A stretch of DNA of 64,000 nucleotides from Scortum barcoo (lineage: Eukaryota; Chordata; Actinopteri; Centrarchiformes; Terapontidae), in NCBI GenBank assembly GCA_023238725.1, contig CM041546.1, positions 22,204,085 to 22,268,084 on the forward strand, in the 5' to 3' direction. Under the pieces are notes generated by a model that ran no database searches, was not told the DNA's origin, and saw nothing but the letters and a program-made list of their open reading frames with translations. Positions 52,503 to 62,900 of the stretch are shown piece by piece; the stretch's first letter is position 1; each line of letters begins with the position of its first letter. Position numbers and translations under genes: made by a program.

Positions 52503-53224
52503 TGGACGGCGATCTGTTGTTCGGACTCCAGTAAAAAGGTGCCGGCGGCGCTCGGGGTGAATTGTCGGTCTTTGCTGCGTCCTTCTCCAGTTTCTTCTCC
52601 AGACGATCCTCCAATGTGTCAAACATCAGACGACATGCGACACGCTATCACGCCGCCGATCGGGATCATTTTATGAAGCGCGCCGAGCCTCCAGAGAGAA
52701 AAAGTGTCCGCTTTTTTGGTGCGCTGCGGGGAGAATGACAAAGGAGGTTACTGTGATAACAGTGTAATGAAATCAACAGCTTCCTAAACAGTGATGCGCG
52801 GGGCGATAAGAAGGGGCTTTAAAGCAAAAAAAGAAAAAATGAACAGCTCTTCTGTGTGTTAATGTGTTGGGACAATCACAGATGCGTACTCGCGCTCAGA
52901 CGCCCGCTCCAAAATAAGAAAAAAAAAGAAGCGCAGCCGTGCGTAAAAGTGGCCAAAGACGCTCCGCGGAGGACCGTGTCGGTGGATACCTCGCATCAGA
53001 TGGAGCGTAATCCCGTCCACTGTTTTTTAGGTTCCCTCTGAGTGCAAGTGCGGCTCGGGAACATGCAGCATCCCTCTTTGTGCGAGAAACTTGCGTCTCC
53101 AGAAGAGAACAGAGAGGTCCGAGGAGGAGGAAAGAAGGTGGTAGCGGGGAAAGGGGTGGTGGTGGTGTTTGGAGGAGGAGGAGGGGAGGAGGGGGAAGGT
53201 GGGTTTCCTTTCCTCACTCTGTGT
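52503..53224 (-). other. rspo2: rspo2 5' leader / intron 1 region, GC-rich
   Basis: Sequence upstream of the rspo2 ATG as far as the poly(A) run. It is rich in CpG at 52520-53060, as expected near a developmental-gene promoter, and holds either 5' UTR or intron 1. On the plus strand 53098-53212 is almost pure purine with repeated GGAGGAGG and GGTGGTGG runs. No protein-coding exon is recognised. Confidence 0.4.
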
Positions 53225-53249
53225 AAAAAAAAAAAAAAAAAAAAAAAAA
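53225..53249. repeat. poly(A) tract
   Basis: Twenty-five A residues just left of the SINE target duplication. It lies outside the duplication, so it was there independently of the insertion or belongs to another event. Confidence 0.9.
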
Positions 53250-53253
53250 GCTT

Positions 53254-53663
53254 AGGTTCCGTTTAGGCAGCACAGTGGTGTGGTGGTTAGCACTGTTGCC
53301 TCACACAGCAAGAGGGTTCTGGGTTCAATCCCTGGTTGAGGCAGGCCCTTCTGTGTGGAGTTTTGCATGTTCTCCCTGTGCCTGCGTAGGGTTCTCTCTG
53401 GGTACTCCAGCTTCCTCCCACAGTCCAAAGACATGCAGGTTAGGTTAATTGATAAGTCTAAATTGCCCCTGGGTGTGTATGTGAGTGTGAATGGTTGTCT
53501 GTCATCTGTGTTAGCCCTGCGATTGACTGGCGTCCAATCCAGGGTGTACCCTGCCTTGCGCTTGCCCAAAGATAGCTGGGACAGGCTCCAGCACCCCTGT
53601 GACCCTGTGTTCTCAGGATAAAACGGGTTAGGAAAATGGATGGATGGATGGAGGTTCCGTTTA
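53254..53663 (+). mobile_element. tRNA-headed SINE-like retroposon with GGAT tail and 12-bp target duplication
   Basis: The element body is 53266-53651 (386 bp). It is bracketed by perfect direct repeats AGGTTCCGTTTA at 53254-53265 and 53652-53663, the target-site duplication of a retroposition event. The head has tRNA-like promoter boxes (GTGGTTAGCAC then GGGTTCAATCCC, close to an A box and B box). The body carries a widespread teleost core (tctgtgtggagtt, cctcccacagtccaaagaca, aggttaggttaattgat), and it ends in a short (GGAT)n tail. It is sense on the plus strand, antisense to rspo2. It sits in what would be rspo2 intron 1, beside the putative exon 1 donor. A 25-bp poly(A) run lies just to its left at 53225-53249. 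Confidence 0.85.
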
Positions 53664-53664
53664 C

Positions 53665-53866
53665 CTGCGTTTCCTCAGTCCGCGTCCCCGCAGCGCAGCA
53701 GGCACAAACTCACATGGGCTGCTGTGTTGAAAAGAGGAAAAACCGGCGAGTGAGTGTGCGTTTTTGCGCGCCGCTGAGCTGTGAGCGCTGCCGGACTCCG
53801 GACTGGTCCTGATGCTTGCTGCGCGGCCCCCTTTTCGCTCATATAGCGCCGCGCCGCCGTCACGTG
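53665..53866 (-). promoter_or_regulatory. rspo2: putative rspo2 promoter and non-coding exon 1
   Basis: Inferred, not proven. About 1.3 kb upstream of the rspo2 start codon, in GC-rich sequence, the minus strand reads CTATATGAG (TATA-like, TATAT at 53841-53845), preceded by a CACGTG E-box (53861-53866). Transcription starting about 30 bases on, near 53812, would run to a good splice donor, AACGCAG|GTAAAC, with exon end at 53665. The leader would contain a minimal start-stop upstream ORF (ATGTGA, 53710-53715). The joining acceptor is uncertain: candidates are directly at the start codon (52502) or in the aacctaaaaaacag stretch near 53030. Other start sites in the GC-rich block are equally possible. 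Confidence 0.35.
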
Positions 53867-53934
53867 TGGAGAGCGCTCCGGTTTGGTGTTTCTCCTTATT
53901 TAAGATGCTGGAGATGACATTTAGCGTAGTCTCC

Positions 53935-53937
<3 letters not shown>

Positions 53938-53970
<33 letters not shown>
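53938..53970. repeat. CA microsatellite
   Basis: (CA)16 about 70 bp upstream of the putative rspo2 E-box, so repeat-length variation would fall in the promoter region. Confidence 0.9.
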
Positions 53971-53971
<1 letters not shown>

Positions 53972-55115
53972 ACCCTTCCCCCTGTCCCGCGCGCACTCAC
54001 CCACGCTGGCCGGAAAGAGGCTGCCTCTGGGTCCTAGTGAGAGTAATGAGAAAAAAAAAAGAAAAAAAAAAGATGGAAACATCCCACAGGAGAAAAAACT
54101 AAGTTCATGTAATATTTGAAAGAGTTACGGGTGTTTATGATTAGCTGTTTTAACGTCCACTGAGTTCCTGTGACACCTCAGTCCCTCCTGGTGTCACCAC
54201 GTGGTTTCCACCCAAACTTCAGTAACCCCTCTCAACCGGAGATCACAAATGAGCTGCGGAGCTGCACTATCTCGGTCCAGCTCGATAGCCCGATTGAATA
54301 ATTACAGGCTCACCAAAAAAAAAAAAAAGCAGTTATCTGCAGAATGTGCGTAATGAGGTGTCCCCGCAGCTCAACCATCGCGTCACGCCTCTTTTATCGC
54401 GCACCCAAGGACTACCCCGACCCCCCTCCTCCTCCTGTCCCCCTCCTCTGAAATGAACGATAATCGTTGGGGTGGCTGTAATTGTGGGACATGAATAAAT
54501 CATTCAGTGATTGCGGGGTTTTTCCAGCGCCGGGGCCTTCTGACGCTGACCCCGCTGCACCCTGCTGCACCCCGCCACCCCCTTCACTGACACCCGCCCG
54601 TCAGAGCTGGGGTGTGGGTGCTGGAGGATCAGGGCCGCTGTGATGCGCGCTGCTGGAGAGACGCTGGACACCCACCCGTCCTCTGTCCGGTCCCGGACCA
54701 TCACGCTCAGCAGTCCTCTTTCACGTCCTGATTGGGAGCGCAAGCTGTGAATGCTCTACCCCCGTCAGCCACTAGGTGTGGCACTTAATCTTTTATTTAT
54801 TTCAGGAAATTATTCTCATGTGAGAGCTGCAGCTATTGTCCATGTCAGTGACTCCACATCAGACATACACAGCCCGTCGTGGGACAGCAGGGGAAAATAT
54901 AATGATGATGTGCGATGAAGGGAAGAGCAGGACAGTTTCCAGTGTCAAGATGGTGATTAAAAAAAAAAAATCAACCTGTTTTTAAAGTCTGGCTGCCCTC
55001 ACAGAGATCACAGACATGACAAAATGTCATTTACACGCTGGTTTTACACTTTAAACAGCAGAGGAAACCAGCAGAAAGAAATAAAAGATTTCTCCCCTCA
55101 GGCAGTAAAACATAC

Positions 55116-55116
55116 A

Positions 55117-55153
<37 letters not shown>

Positions 55154-55154
55154 A
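55116..55154. repeat. compound CT/CA microsatellite
   Basis: (CT)7 then (CA)13 in the intergenic region. Confidence 0.9.
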
Positions 55155-56550
55155 GTGCAAGTGCAAGTTTCCATTTTGTCACTGGAACTGATTGAAAAAA
55201 ACACACTATGTGGGGGGAAAACCTCTAACAATATGTCAAAATAAAATTTAAAAAATTAAAAAAAGAAAGAGAAAAGGGAGAAATCATGGTTGTTTCCTTG
55301 CCAAAACCTATAGTGACCTTTGTCCTGACTTTGTTTATTTATTTATCCAGAGAGCAGTGACAGACTTTGTGGTCAGGAGGGCTGTTAGCCACAGGCTGTG
55401 CTGCTGGTTTGGATTCCTCACTAAAACAACATCTGAGAGTGCACGGTTAAGGTGAACATGATAATTTAGGCCTCCGGCACTTTTATTTTCATGATGTGTC
55501 ATGGAGAAGGAGGCCGGTAAACCAATCACTTTATTCTCTCCATCCCTCCTCTCCTCTTCTTCCCTCTCCTCCCCTCCCTCCCACCCATTGCAGAGTACAT
55601 AAGTGGAGGTGACGTCAGCATTTGGATGGTCTGGCTCGGAGCCCTCAGTGCCATAACAGCAATGAGGGGAGCTGCTATACACAGCGTTCATCAGAGACCC
55701 AGACTGGATGGTCTTCGGCGTGGGCTGCTGTCACGGTTTGGTAGGTAGAAGGGAAAGAAAAGAAAAAGAAGGAGAAAAAAAAAGTTCCAGGCCACAGTGG
55801 TCATCCGAGTCAGAATCTCGAAAATGTCGAGGAGAGGTTGAGAGTGAGGCGAGCTGAGAAAGTTCAAGTTATACTTAGTAACTTTCCACGTTTGTGGCTC
55901 CAAATGGAAAGACGCTAACTTCAATGTCCAGAAATAATGCAGCATGACATTCTCAAACAAAGCCAAAACATTACAGTCCACATGTACAAATACTATTTTA
56001 TTGTCACCGTAAATCTGGTGAGCTGCTGTTCTCGATGTACAACTGAGAGAGAGAGAGAGAAAACTGGAAAGGTTAATCTCCATCTCTTGATGAAGATTTC
56101 ATAAAAAGATAAACAGCAGTTATTAAATAGACATTCATGTGAGATTGTCTCCACTTCTTTATCTAAATTAGAGTGAATTATTAACTTTAAGCAGAACTCT
56201 GTCCATGTAGGCTTGATCGGTGGCTGTAAAAGGTTAGTATGTTGCTTTTTCACAGTCAGCAGGGTGTAGTCACCCATTTCCTCAGTCAGCCTCTCCTGTA
56301 AGCCAAGGGGTCCTTTACGAACACAAACATCACTGCCAAAGGTAGTAGAGTTTTGGTTGCTTTATCTGAGAGATTTCTGTCTTTTATCGGTTTTCTTCTC
56401 ACCGGTTTGAAAACTTTGGTGCACCAATCAGGATTCATTAATATTTAAATTCCATTGTTGCAGGGTTCAGATCAAGAAGAGAGAAGAAGAGCTTTTGAGT
56501 GCTCTCAACCCAAATATGTAGGGACGTTGATCCTCTAAAGTAAAAAGAAC

Positions 56551-56614
56551 TGCAGGAATAAACTATTTTCAAATGTATTTCAAGTACTGCACTTCAAAAT
56601 AGTTTATTCCTGCA
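56551..56614. repeat. 19-bp perfect inverted repeat (hairpin)
   Basis: TGCAGGAATAAACTATTTT at 56551-56569 and its exact reverse complement at 56596-56614 enclose a 26-nt loop. Inside the loop AAGT and ACTT can pair again. The 64-nt fold could be a microRNA-type precursor, a tiny MITE or a cruciform; nothing in the sequence decides. It does not match a microRNA I recognise. Confidence 0.8.
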
Positions 56615-57698
56615 TTCCACTGCTTAATCCTGATTTTTAAGCCATCAATAAATAATACTTGAGGAAGTTTTGCTTTTCTGAAACCAACTTGTGTTTAATT
56701 ATTTTAGTGGTGAGAAAAAACTAAGATGTGAAACAAAGTCTTCAGTGGCTTTAAATCAATACCTCAGTCAGACCTCATCTTTTTATAAACCTGATAATGC
56801 TTTACTCCTGAAAACACAGCGGGTGAGCTCCATCACTCGGACACGTTGCAGTTACCACCTTGAAGTGCTGCAGTCAGCAGCCGGGGCTGAGTTAGTGTAG
56901 GTCAAAACAAAACGTGGAAACAAAAACAGAGCGGTGCTGAATGACAAGCTTCACGCTCTCCATCCGTGAATCCTGACTAGGTGCATAAATTCACCTGCAT
57001 GTGAAACATTACTGAGTGACACAAAGCAGCGCGGTTTCATTCCCTCTTAAAAACATGTTTACGGCCACCATTCTGTACGTTTTCCGTGGTCATGATGTCA
57101 TTGTGTATCAGGCCAAGTATAGAGGAAAGACATTTTTATATAGTTTTCTTCTTCTCTGAACAAAAAAGGAGAGTCTGGTTGTGGGGTCTGAGATGTCCCT
57201 TCATGTGGTTTAAGTGTACGTGCAGGTGGTGAGACTCTCTTTGCATTTTCCAGACTCTTAATGTAGCTTGATAAAGCAGGTGCATTTTACCATAAAAATC
57301 CTTGTTTAATCGTTAAATTACACTTAAAAAGAAGCAAATTAAAAGGCAAGTGAGGTGAATGAAAGGCCTGTTTGCCAGCAATTGTGCTAAAGGAGGGGAG
57401 GGGGGGGCGGGTTGAGGGCAGAGGACTGAGTTATGAGAAGGTCGAAAGCAGAGAAAAGCGGGGGTGGGGTGGGACATTAAAAAGATTGTGTCCGTCTGGC
57501 TAATGGTTATTTATGGCTCCCTCATGTCCTCAGATGGGCAGGATGACTGGCAGAGAGTGTGACCACTGGTAACTGTACATCACCTCTGTTTGCCCCCTTC
57601 AGCTGACGTCCCACTCACCGAGACTGCCTGCCACGGTGAAGTGAACCACTAAAACACCATAAAACCAACAGACTAAACAGCCATTCATCATTACTGCG

Positions 57699-57717
57699 CA
57701 CACACACACACACACAC
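57699..57717. repeat. CA microsatellite
   Basis: A short (CA)n run about 170 bp beyond the eif3e polyadenylation signal. Confidence 0.8.
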
Positions 57718-57889
57718 GGGCTGCATCACACGCAGCAGTCTTAACTGTCCCACTCGGTGACTCAATGCGCACATTAAAACTTCATCAAGTATTACTGATA
57801 CAAAAAAGTCCAACCACTCAAACCTCAACCGCCATTTGTGATGTCCAGAAATAAAGCAATCATGGGTGAAAATGGTTTTGTTGGTCGCT

Positions 57890-57895
57890 TTTATT
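57890..57895 (-). terminator. eif3e: eif3e polyadenylation signal
   Basis: AATAAA on the minus strand, about 120 nt after the eif3e stop codon, inside CAATAAAAGCG. With cleavage 10-30 nt further on, the 3' UTR would be only about 140 nt, in keeping with the short 3' UTR of this gene in other vertebrates. A second A-rich site was not needed to explain the end. Confidence 0.6.
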
Positions 57896-58013
57896 GAATC
57901 GGTGATGACTTGAACCAAGTGCAAAGCAGCGCTGTGCTCCTTGAGAAACAAGTTAGGAAAAAAAACAAAAGATGTAACACAATAAGCAGGATGGATCCGT
58001 CTTCACTGTGTCG

Positions 58014-58049
58014 CTAGAATCCTGTGTCATGACCTGCCCAGTTTGGCGT
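58014..58049 (-). CDS. eif3e: eif3e terminal coding exon
   Basis: Eleven codons and a TAG stop (58014-58016): TPNWAGHDTGF. The acceptor is ttttctcttgcag|ACGCC, in phase with the preceding exon. It matches the PNW...D.GF end of eIF3e; the terminal Tyr of the human protein is replaced by the stop. It is too short to be found by ORF length and was identified by homology and phase. Confidence 0.92.
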   Translation of the reverse strand, partial: TPNWAGHDTGF

Positions 58050-59215
58050 CTGCAAGAGAAAAGCGTGAAGAAATTAGATCATTCTGCAGATCGCAGAGAT
58101 CCATCAAACCAACATTTTTGTTGCTGATTGTGGGAAATGTGAAAAAGCAACATACATGTGCAAGCAGTTAGCTGCTGACGTTTTCCTTGTCGGAGTGTGT
58201 AATGTGTGTGTTCTGTTGGTGAGCTCTGGGTGGCTGTGAGGGCTGACAGGGACCCTCAGCAGCCGGCCCAGATGGTGAGCAGTAAATGTTCTCTATATTT
58301 AAGTGATTTGTAGCCTTGAGGACAGCAGGATGTAATGGTGCTCTGCCAGTTGTTTGCAGCCTCTTTTGTTTAATTACAAAAACTCCTTAATGAGGGGGGC
58401 CTTTGCTGTTTTACAGGATGGGGTTACGGCAGCACTCCTGCTGCAGATATTCAAACAATAGGGAGGAGGGGAACTGGGCACATCAAAAGACAGCCACTCG
58501 AGAGCTGCACAGTTAAAAAGTGAACATTTAACATGTCTGTTGCAACTCCGTGGCCTTGGTGCTGTCAGGTGTTGGCCGAGGGACCCAGCCCATCAATCTG
58601 CTCTGACACACGTTCGTGTCTTCAAGGAGCGGGGGACTCGTGTGAAGCAACCGCCCGCAGCTCCGGTTCAGAGTGCGTGCGTGATTATGACATTCTGTGT
58701 AGTTCAACTGTCTACATGCCACTAAAAACGCACAAGGTCAACATCAAAAACACACTTAAATGGGATGACTGGACCCTGAGCCAGACATCTGCAACAGGTC
58801 CTAAGTGCAGGGAACTCAAGGCTTTGAGTAATGTTCACCAAGAGCCAGTGTGAGGGTCCACCTTATTTAAGTTGCTGGGCTGAGTCACAGTGCTCAGGCA
58901 TCGTTTTATGGTTGTTTGGAATCTACCTTGTCATTAGGCCTTTGAAGAGCAATGAAGGGATGAAAGCGTCAGCTCTGTTAAACTTGCTCTTACTGGCTTA
59001 TTTCGTGTAAAGGGAGCTTTTGTTGATGGTTGTTCATCAACATTCTTTAGCCTTGTTCTTCTGAGCTGATCATTTGAGACGCTTTGAACTGCCCTGAGTT
59101 CATGGTGACCCTTCCAGCAATCTGATCGGCGAAGGGAGGGATGGTTGCCTTCAGCGACGAGCTTGGGAGTGATGGTTTGTGTGCGCCTTGGATGTACAGT
59201 ATGTGCGTTACTCAC
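58050..59215 (-). other. eif3e: eif3e last intron
   Basis: Intron of 1166 bp bounded by GTGAGT and ttctcttgcag. No repeat or gene is recognised; short open frames across it have no similarity to known domains. Confidence 0.9.
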
Positions 59216-59350
59216 CTCGTTCTTGCTGCTCTGGGCCTGCTTTTTCTCAATGTTCATGGCCAGCATTTGGCTGCGGAACGAGAGGCTCTTGGTCTTCTCA
59301 ATCACCTGCTGGTAAGGCGATACAGCGTTGTTTCCCATGACCACGTGGCC
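59216..59350 (-). CDS. eif3e: eif3e penultimate coding exon
   Basis: A 135-nt, 45-codon exon in phase 0 at both ends. It begins GHVVMGNNAVSPYQQVIEKT, continues KSLSFRSQMLAMNIEKK and ends QAQSSKNE. The acceptor is tgtatttctag|GGCCA and the donor AAGAACGAG|GTGAGT. The long final helix of eIF3e after the PCI domain is encoded here. The region up to IEKK is essentially invariant across vertebrates, while the QAQSSKNE stretch lies in the variable tail. Confidence 0.96.
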
Positions 59351-59839
59351 CTAGAAATACAGACAAAATGGTCAACAGATTCAGAATAACAACCAATAGC
59401 CAACCAATCACATTTGGTCTTGCAGACACACCACCCGACAGACACCAACCAGGGGCTGCTTAGGTCCCATTCGCGTCTACTGTAGGCGCATCTAGATAAT
59501 TCTAGGTCATTCTGGAGGACTGGGCTATGATTTGCTGATTACAGAGAACTGTTGTGATGTGTAAGCCAAAACATGCAGGTTCAACAAGGAGCCTCACAAA
59601 GGGGACCCAACATGGGTGAGATATTAAGGTTACAATGTCCTTACAGAGTGGCCTTCAATTACAAAATCAGGACATAAATAACACCTCTTTATTCCTCTAA
59701 AGCCACACAGGAGGGGATCTAAAGGGGCCGTGTTACTATCACCACCAACCCCCCAATTAGCAAAGCCTTGTTTAAAAAGCTTTGATTAATTACTTAAGTA
59801 CCGAGCCGGCCGACTGAGGAAGAAGGATGAAGGTCTCAC
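59351..59839 (-). other. eif3e: eif3e penultimate intron
   Basis: Intron of 489 bp bounded by GTGAGA and gtatttctag. Nothing else is seen. Confidence 0.9.
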
Positions 59840-59942
59840 CAGTTTGGAGTCTATCTTTGCATCCAGCCTGGCGTTGCGGATCAGGTTGACGATCCATCTC
59901 TCGGCCTCCTCGGGGGTCATGTTCAGTTTGTCTGCCAGCATG
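59840..59942 (-). CDS. eif3e: eif3e antepenultimate coding exon (end of PCI domain)
   Basis: A 103-nt exon: the last base of a split codon (probably Asn) and 34 codons reading MLADKLNMTPEEAERW, then the IVNLIRNARLDAKIDSKL segment. This is the winged-helix end of the PCI domain, the part that packs against other eIF3 subunits in the octameric core. The acceptor is gttttttccacag|CATGC and the donor TCCAAACTG|GTGAGA. It is nearly identical to human eIF3e over this stretch; the Asp at the fourth residue (Glu in human) is a conservative change. Confidence 0.95.
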
Positions 59943-62900
59943 CTGTGGAAAAAACAGAGAGACACGGGGCTCTAACCTGGGCGTATGCCAACAGAAAGGG
60001 AGGGAGGCTCTGTCTGAGCGCTAAGCAGATTGTCCTGGAAGTGAAGAGGATACGCTAGGATGCTGTCCCTGGCTAAGAACTCCGTCTACCTCACATAATT
60101 AATGAACTGAATGTGTTAATACTGAATGATATATAAAAATATCTAATACCAAATAACACTGCACTGCATTATGATGGATGTTGCACATTAGGTGCTAAAT
60201 GACTAGTCAGTATTTTCATTTGACACTCTTAAATAAATGGCTGACTTATTGTGTTCAGGGGGAAAAAAAAGGTATACAACATGAAGCACACTCCAAACAC
60301 ACTTCTAATGGACCTCTACTAATGGAAGCTTGATTTACAGACTCGTCTGAATAACTCAATTACAAGTGCCGGGACGGCCCCATGTTGTGAGCTTCTGTGG
60401 TTACTTATCCTTTTATTATTTTTTGGACCTCTGCGCAGGACACACTCTCTCCCCACCTGGCTGCTAAAGCTCGTCATGACACACCAGTGACTGTCCCCCA
60501 AAATGAAAGCCAGGTTGGAGGGCGGCCTGCTCTTTGATACAGCTAGACGTGGATGTGTCACAGCAGAGGGAGGTATGAGGGTGGCTGACATTCTTTGATC
60601 CAAAGCTTTCCCCCAGTGCAGCTGGCTTCCCTTGTGGCTTTCAAAATACCCCCCAATACCCCCATCTAGACCCCCTCCCCCCCAACATTTCCTGCCCCCT
60701 TCCTTCTGTCTGTCCCCCACCACCCTCCACGCCTACCACATTTCATATAAGGGCCCCAATAAATATCCTCAACCACTCTGTGCACTGGCCACAATTACTA
60801 CAGCAACCATACCTCTCATCTCAAAGACACCGACCCCCTCCCAGCCCTGAAAACCCTCACTAACACACACACACTTAATGAAATACTGGAGGCACAAATG
60901 TGTCACTGTGCATGGCCTGTGTGTGTTTGTACACAATAAGAGTTAAGGAGGTCTATATAAAAACAATTTACTCTACTAATTATCACTTCCTGGTCCATTA
61001 ATCACATTTGGTGAGACTCCCTCAGTGAGTAAGCTAGAATTTGCCCATAACACACCTCTTCTCACGCCATGGCTCTGCAAACAACATTACTGATTTCAAC
61101 TGTCGCTCTCAGAGTGGGACTTATTTGAGACATTCTTTTGGTGGAAAGTAATCTTATTTGGGATTTGCGATAATGTCTGTCTTAACTTGAGGTTCAAAGA
61201 GGAAAAAAAGGCTACCACTTTCTAACCCATGAATGTTGGTCAAATGGTGGCAAAACCACATAAAGAAGGGAAGTGGAATGATGTCAGTGTCTGGATGGGG
61301 CATTAAACGCATAAACAACAAATAAAAAGCATTACCTCAGCATAATGAGCAAAATTGGGTTTGGTCTAGTGACAGTGCATATCTCTCGACACTTTCACCA
61401 CAGTGAAGTGATGGAGGAGGTGGATAACAAGATAGAAAATCAGACCGGTTGTGAGTTGATTCATGTTCATCTCAGCAGTTGGGAGGAGGGAAAAACACCC
61501 GTCACTCACACCAACAAACTACTGACACACAGCTTTGCTGGACGGCTGATTACACTTCAGCACATCAAAACCTGGAGAAAATGATGCTTGACAATGAAAT
61601 TGCTCCTATAGATCATTATTGGGAACCTAACAAGAATGGAAACAGTACATATAACACAGCACTGCTACAGCAATGGGTGTGTTTGTGTCATTATGTCCAG
61701 CCCTGTCATAACATCTGTCATAACACTCCATTACATTCACCGACATTCAGAAACACTCCACTTATTCACCCAACAATCAAGTAGTCGAAAGGCAAATTTC
61801 AATGAAATTTGTTATTGGTTCCGATTTTACCCTTGTCATTAAGTGATTGTTGCGCAGGGGTTCTGGGTGTTTTGTTTGGCAATTCAGTAAAGTGGGGGCA
61901 CATGTCAGTCAAGCCCAGGTCAGATATGACGGTCAAAACAAACAAGATCTGGTTTCCTCACCGGGGAGTTCAACTAACCCCCTCACCCCACTAAACGTGA
62001 TCTGTGCAGCATAACACAGAAACACAAAGTGCCCCAAAAGGCCCAGGGCCGTGGCCTGTACAAGCCAAAGTCCTCTAATCTAATTTGGAAAAGAAAGTCT
62101 GGCAATGTTTTCCTCCCAGGAAGTACATTTGTATATCAGAGGAGGGATACTTTATCTTATTGTCTCTCTGTGAGGTGTACAGCAGCCACCCCTACTTCTT
62201 GAACCTCAGAGTGAAAGGAAGAAAAGAAGGGAAGAAAAAAAAAGGAGAGAGGGAGGGAGATGTGAGAGGGGAGTGGGGAATGGGTCAGACTTGTACAACC
62301 TACACTACTGACATCTTTTGGCCCTTAAGCCAAGCAGACAGCCTCCATGACTGGTTTTATATTACACACCCATGATCCTGTTTCCTTGGGGGAGAGGGGA
62401 TCGCTTACATTTCGACCCCTTACTCACTCTGGCTCCCGAGTTTTCGACTTCAGGCCAAGGGACTCCTTTGGGTCTCGATACCAACCTCACACTTGAGGAG
62501 AGGGGTCAGGCAGAAGTAGCCTCCTTTTTAAAATGGCTGGCCTAAAAATGAATGCATCGTTAAACACTAACATATGATAGTGTTTGGAGACTCCAAGCCA
62601 TTTGGAGCAATCTCGCTTTCGGCTTGGGGTAAAATTGATTTTTCGGGGAAACCAAAATGGTCGTGTGGTCTTTTTAATGACTCAATTGTGAGGTGGAAAG
62701 ATCTTCAGTGTTACATCCAAATACACAAGACGCTCCTTTCTAACCAACTACCAGTGAGCTGTTGTGTACAAATATAATCCTGTGATGAGAAGGGGGGAAA
62801 AAGGGCTCAAATGATCATGTGTCTGAGGCATTTACTCAAAATGTCAAAGGACAAGTGTTCATTTGAGGTCAAAACAGGGTCTCGCCACTGAAACTTTCAT

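Larger units (their letters stand above)
53867..57869. other. intergenic region between rspo2 and eif3e
   Basis: About 4 kb from the presumed rspo2 promoter to the presumed eif3e cleavage site. It holds CA/CT microsatellites (53938-53970, 55116-55154, 57699-57717), a GC-rich segment at 54360-54740 that may belong to the rspo2 promoter, and a strong hairpin at 56551-56614. No coding exon is recognised. Confidence 0.6.

Noticed and set aside
53284..53335. tRNA gene
   Set aside because: The A-box and B-box-like words belong to the head of the SINE; no complete tRNA cloverleaf is evident.
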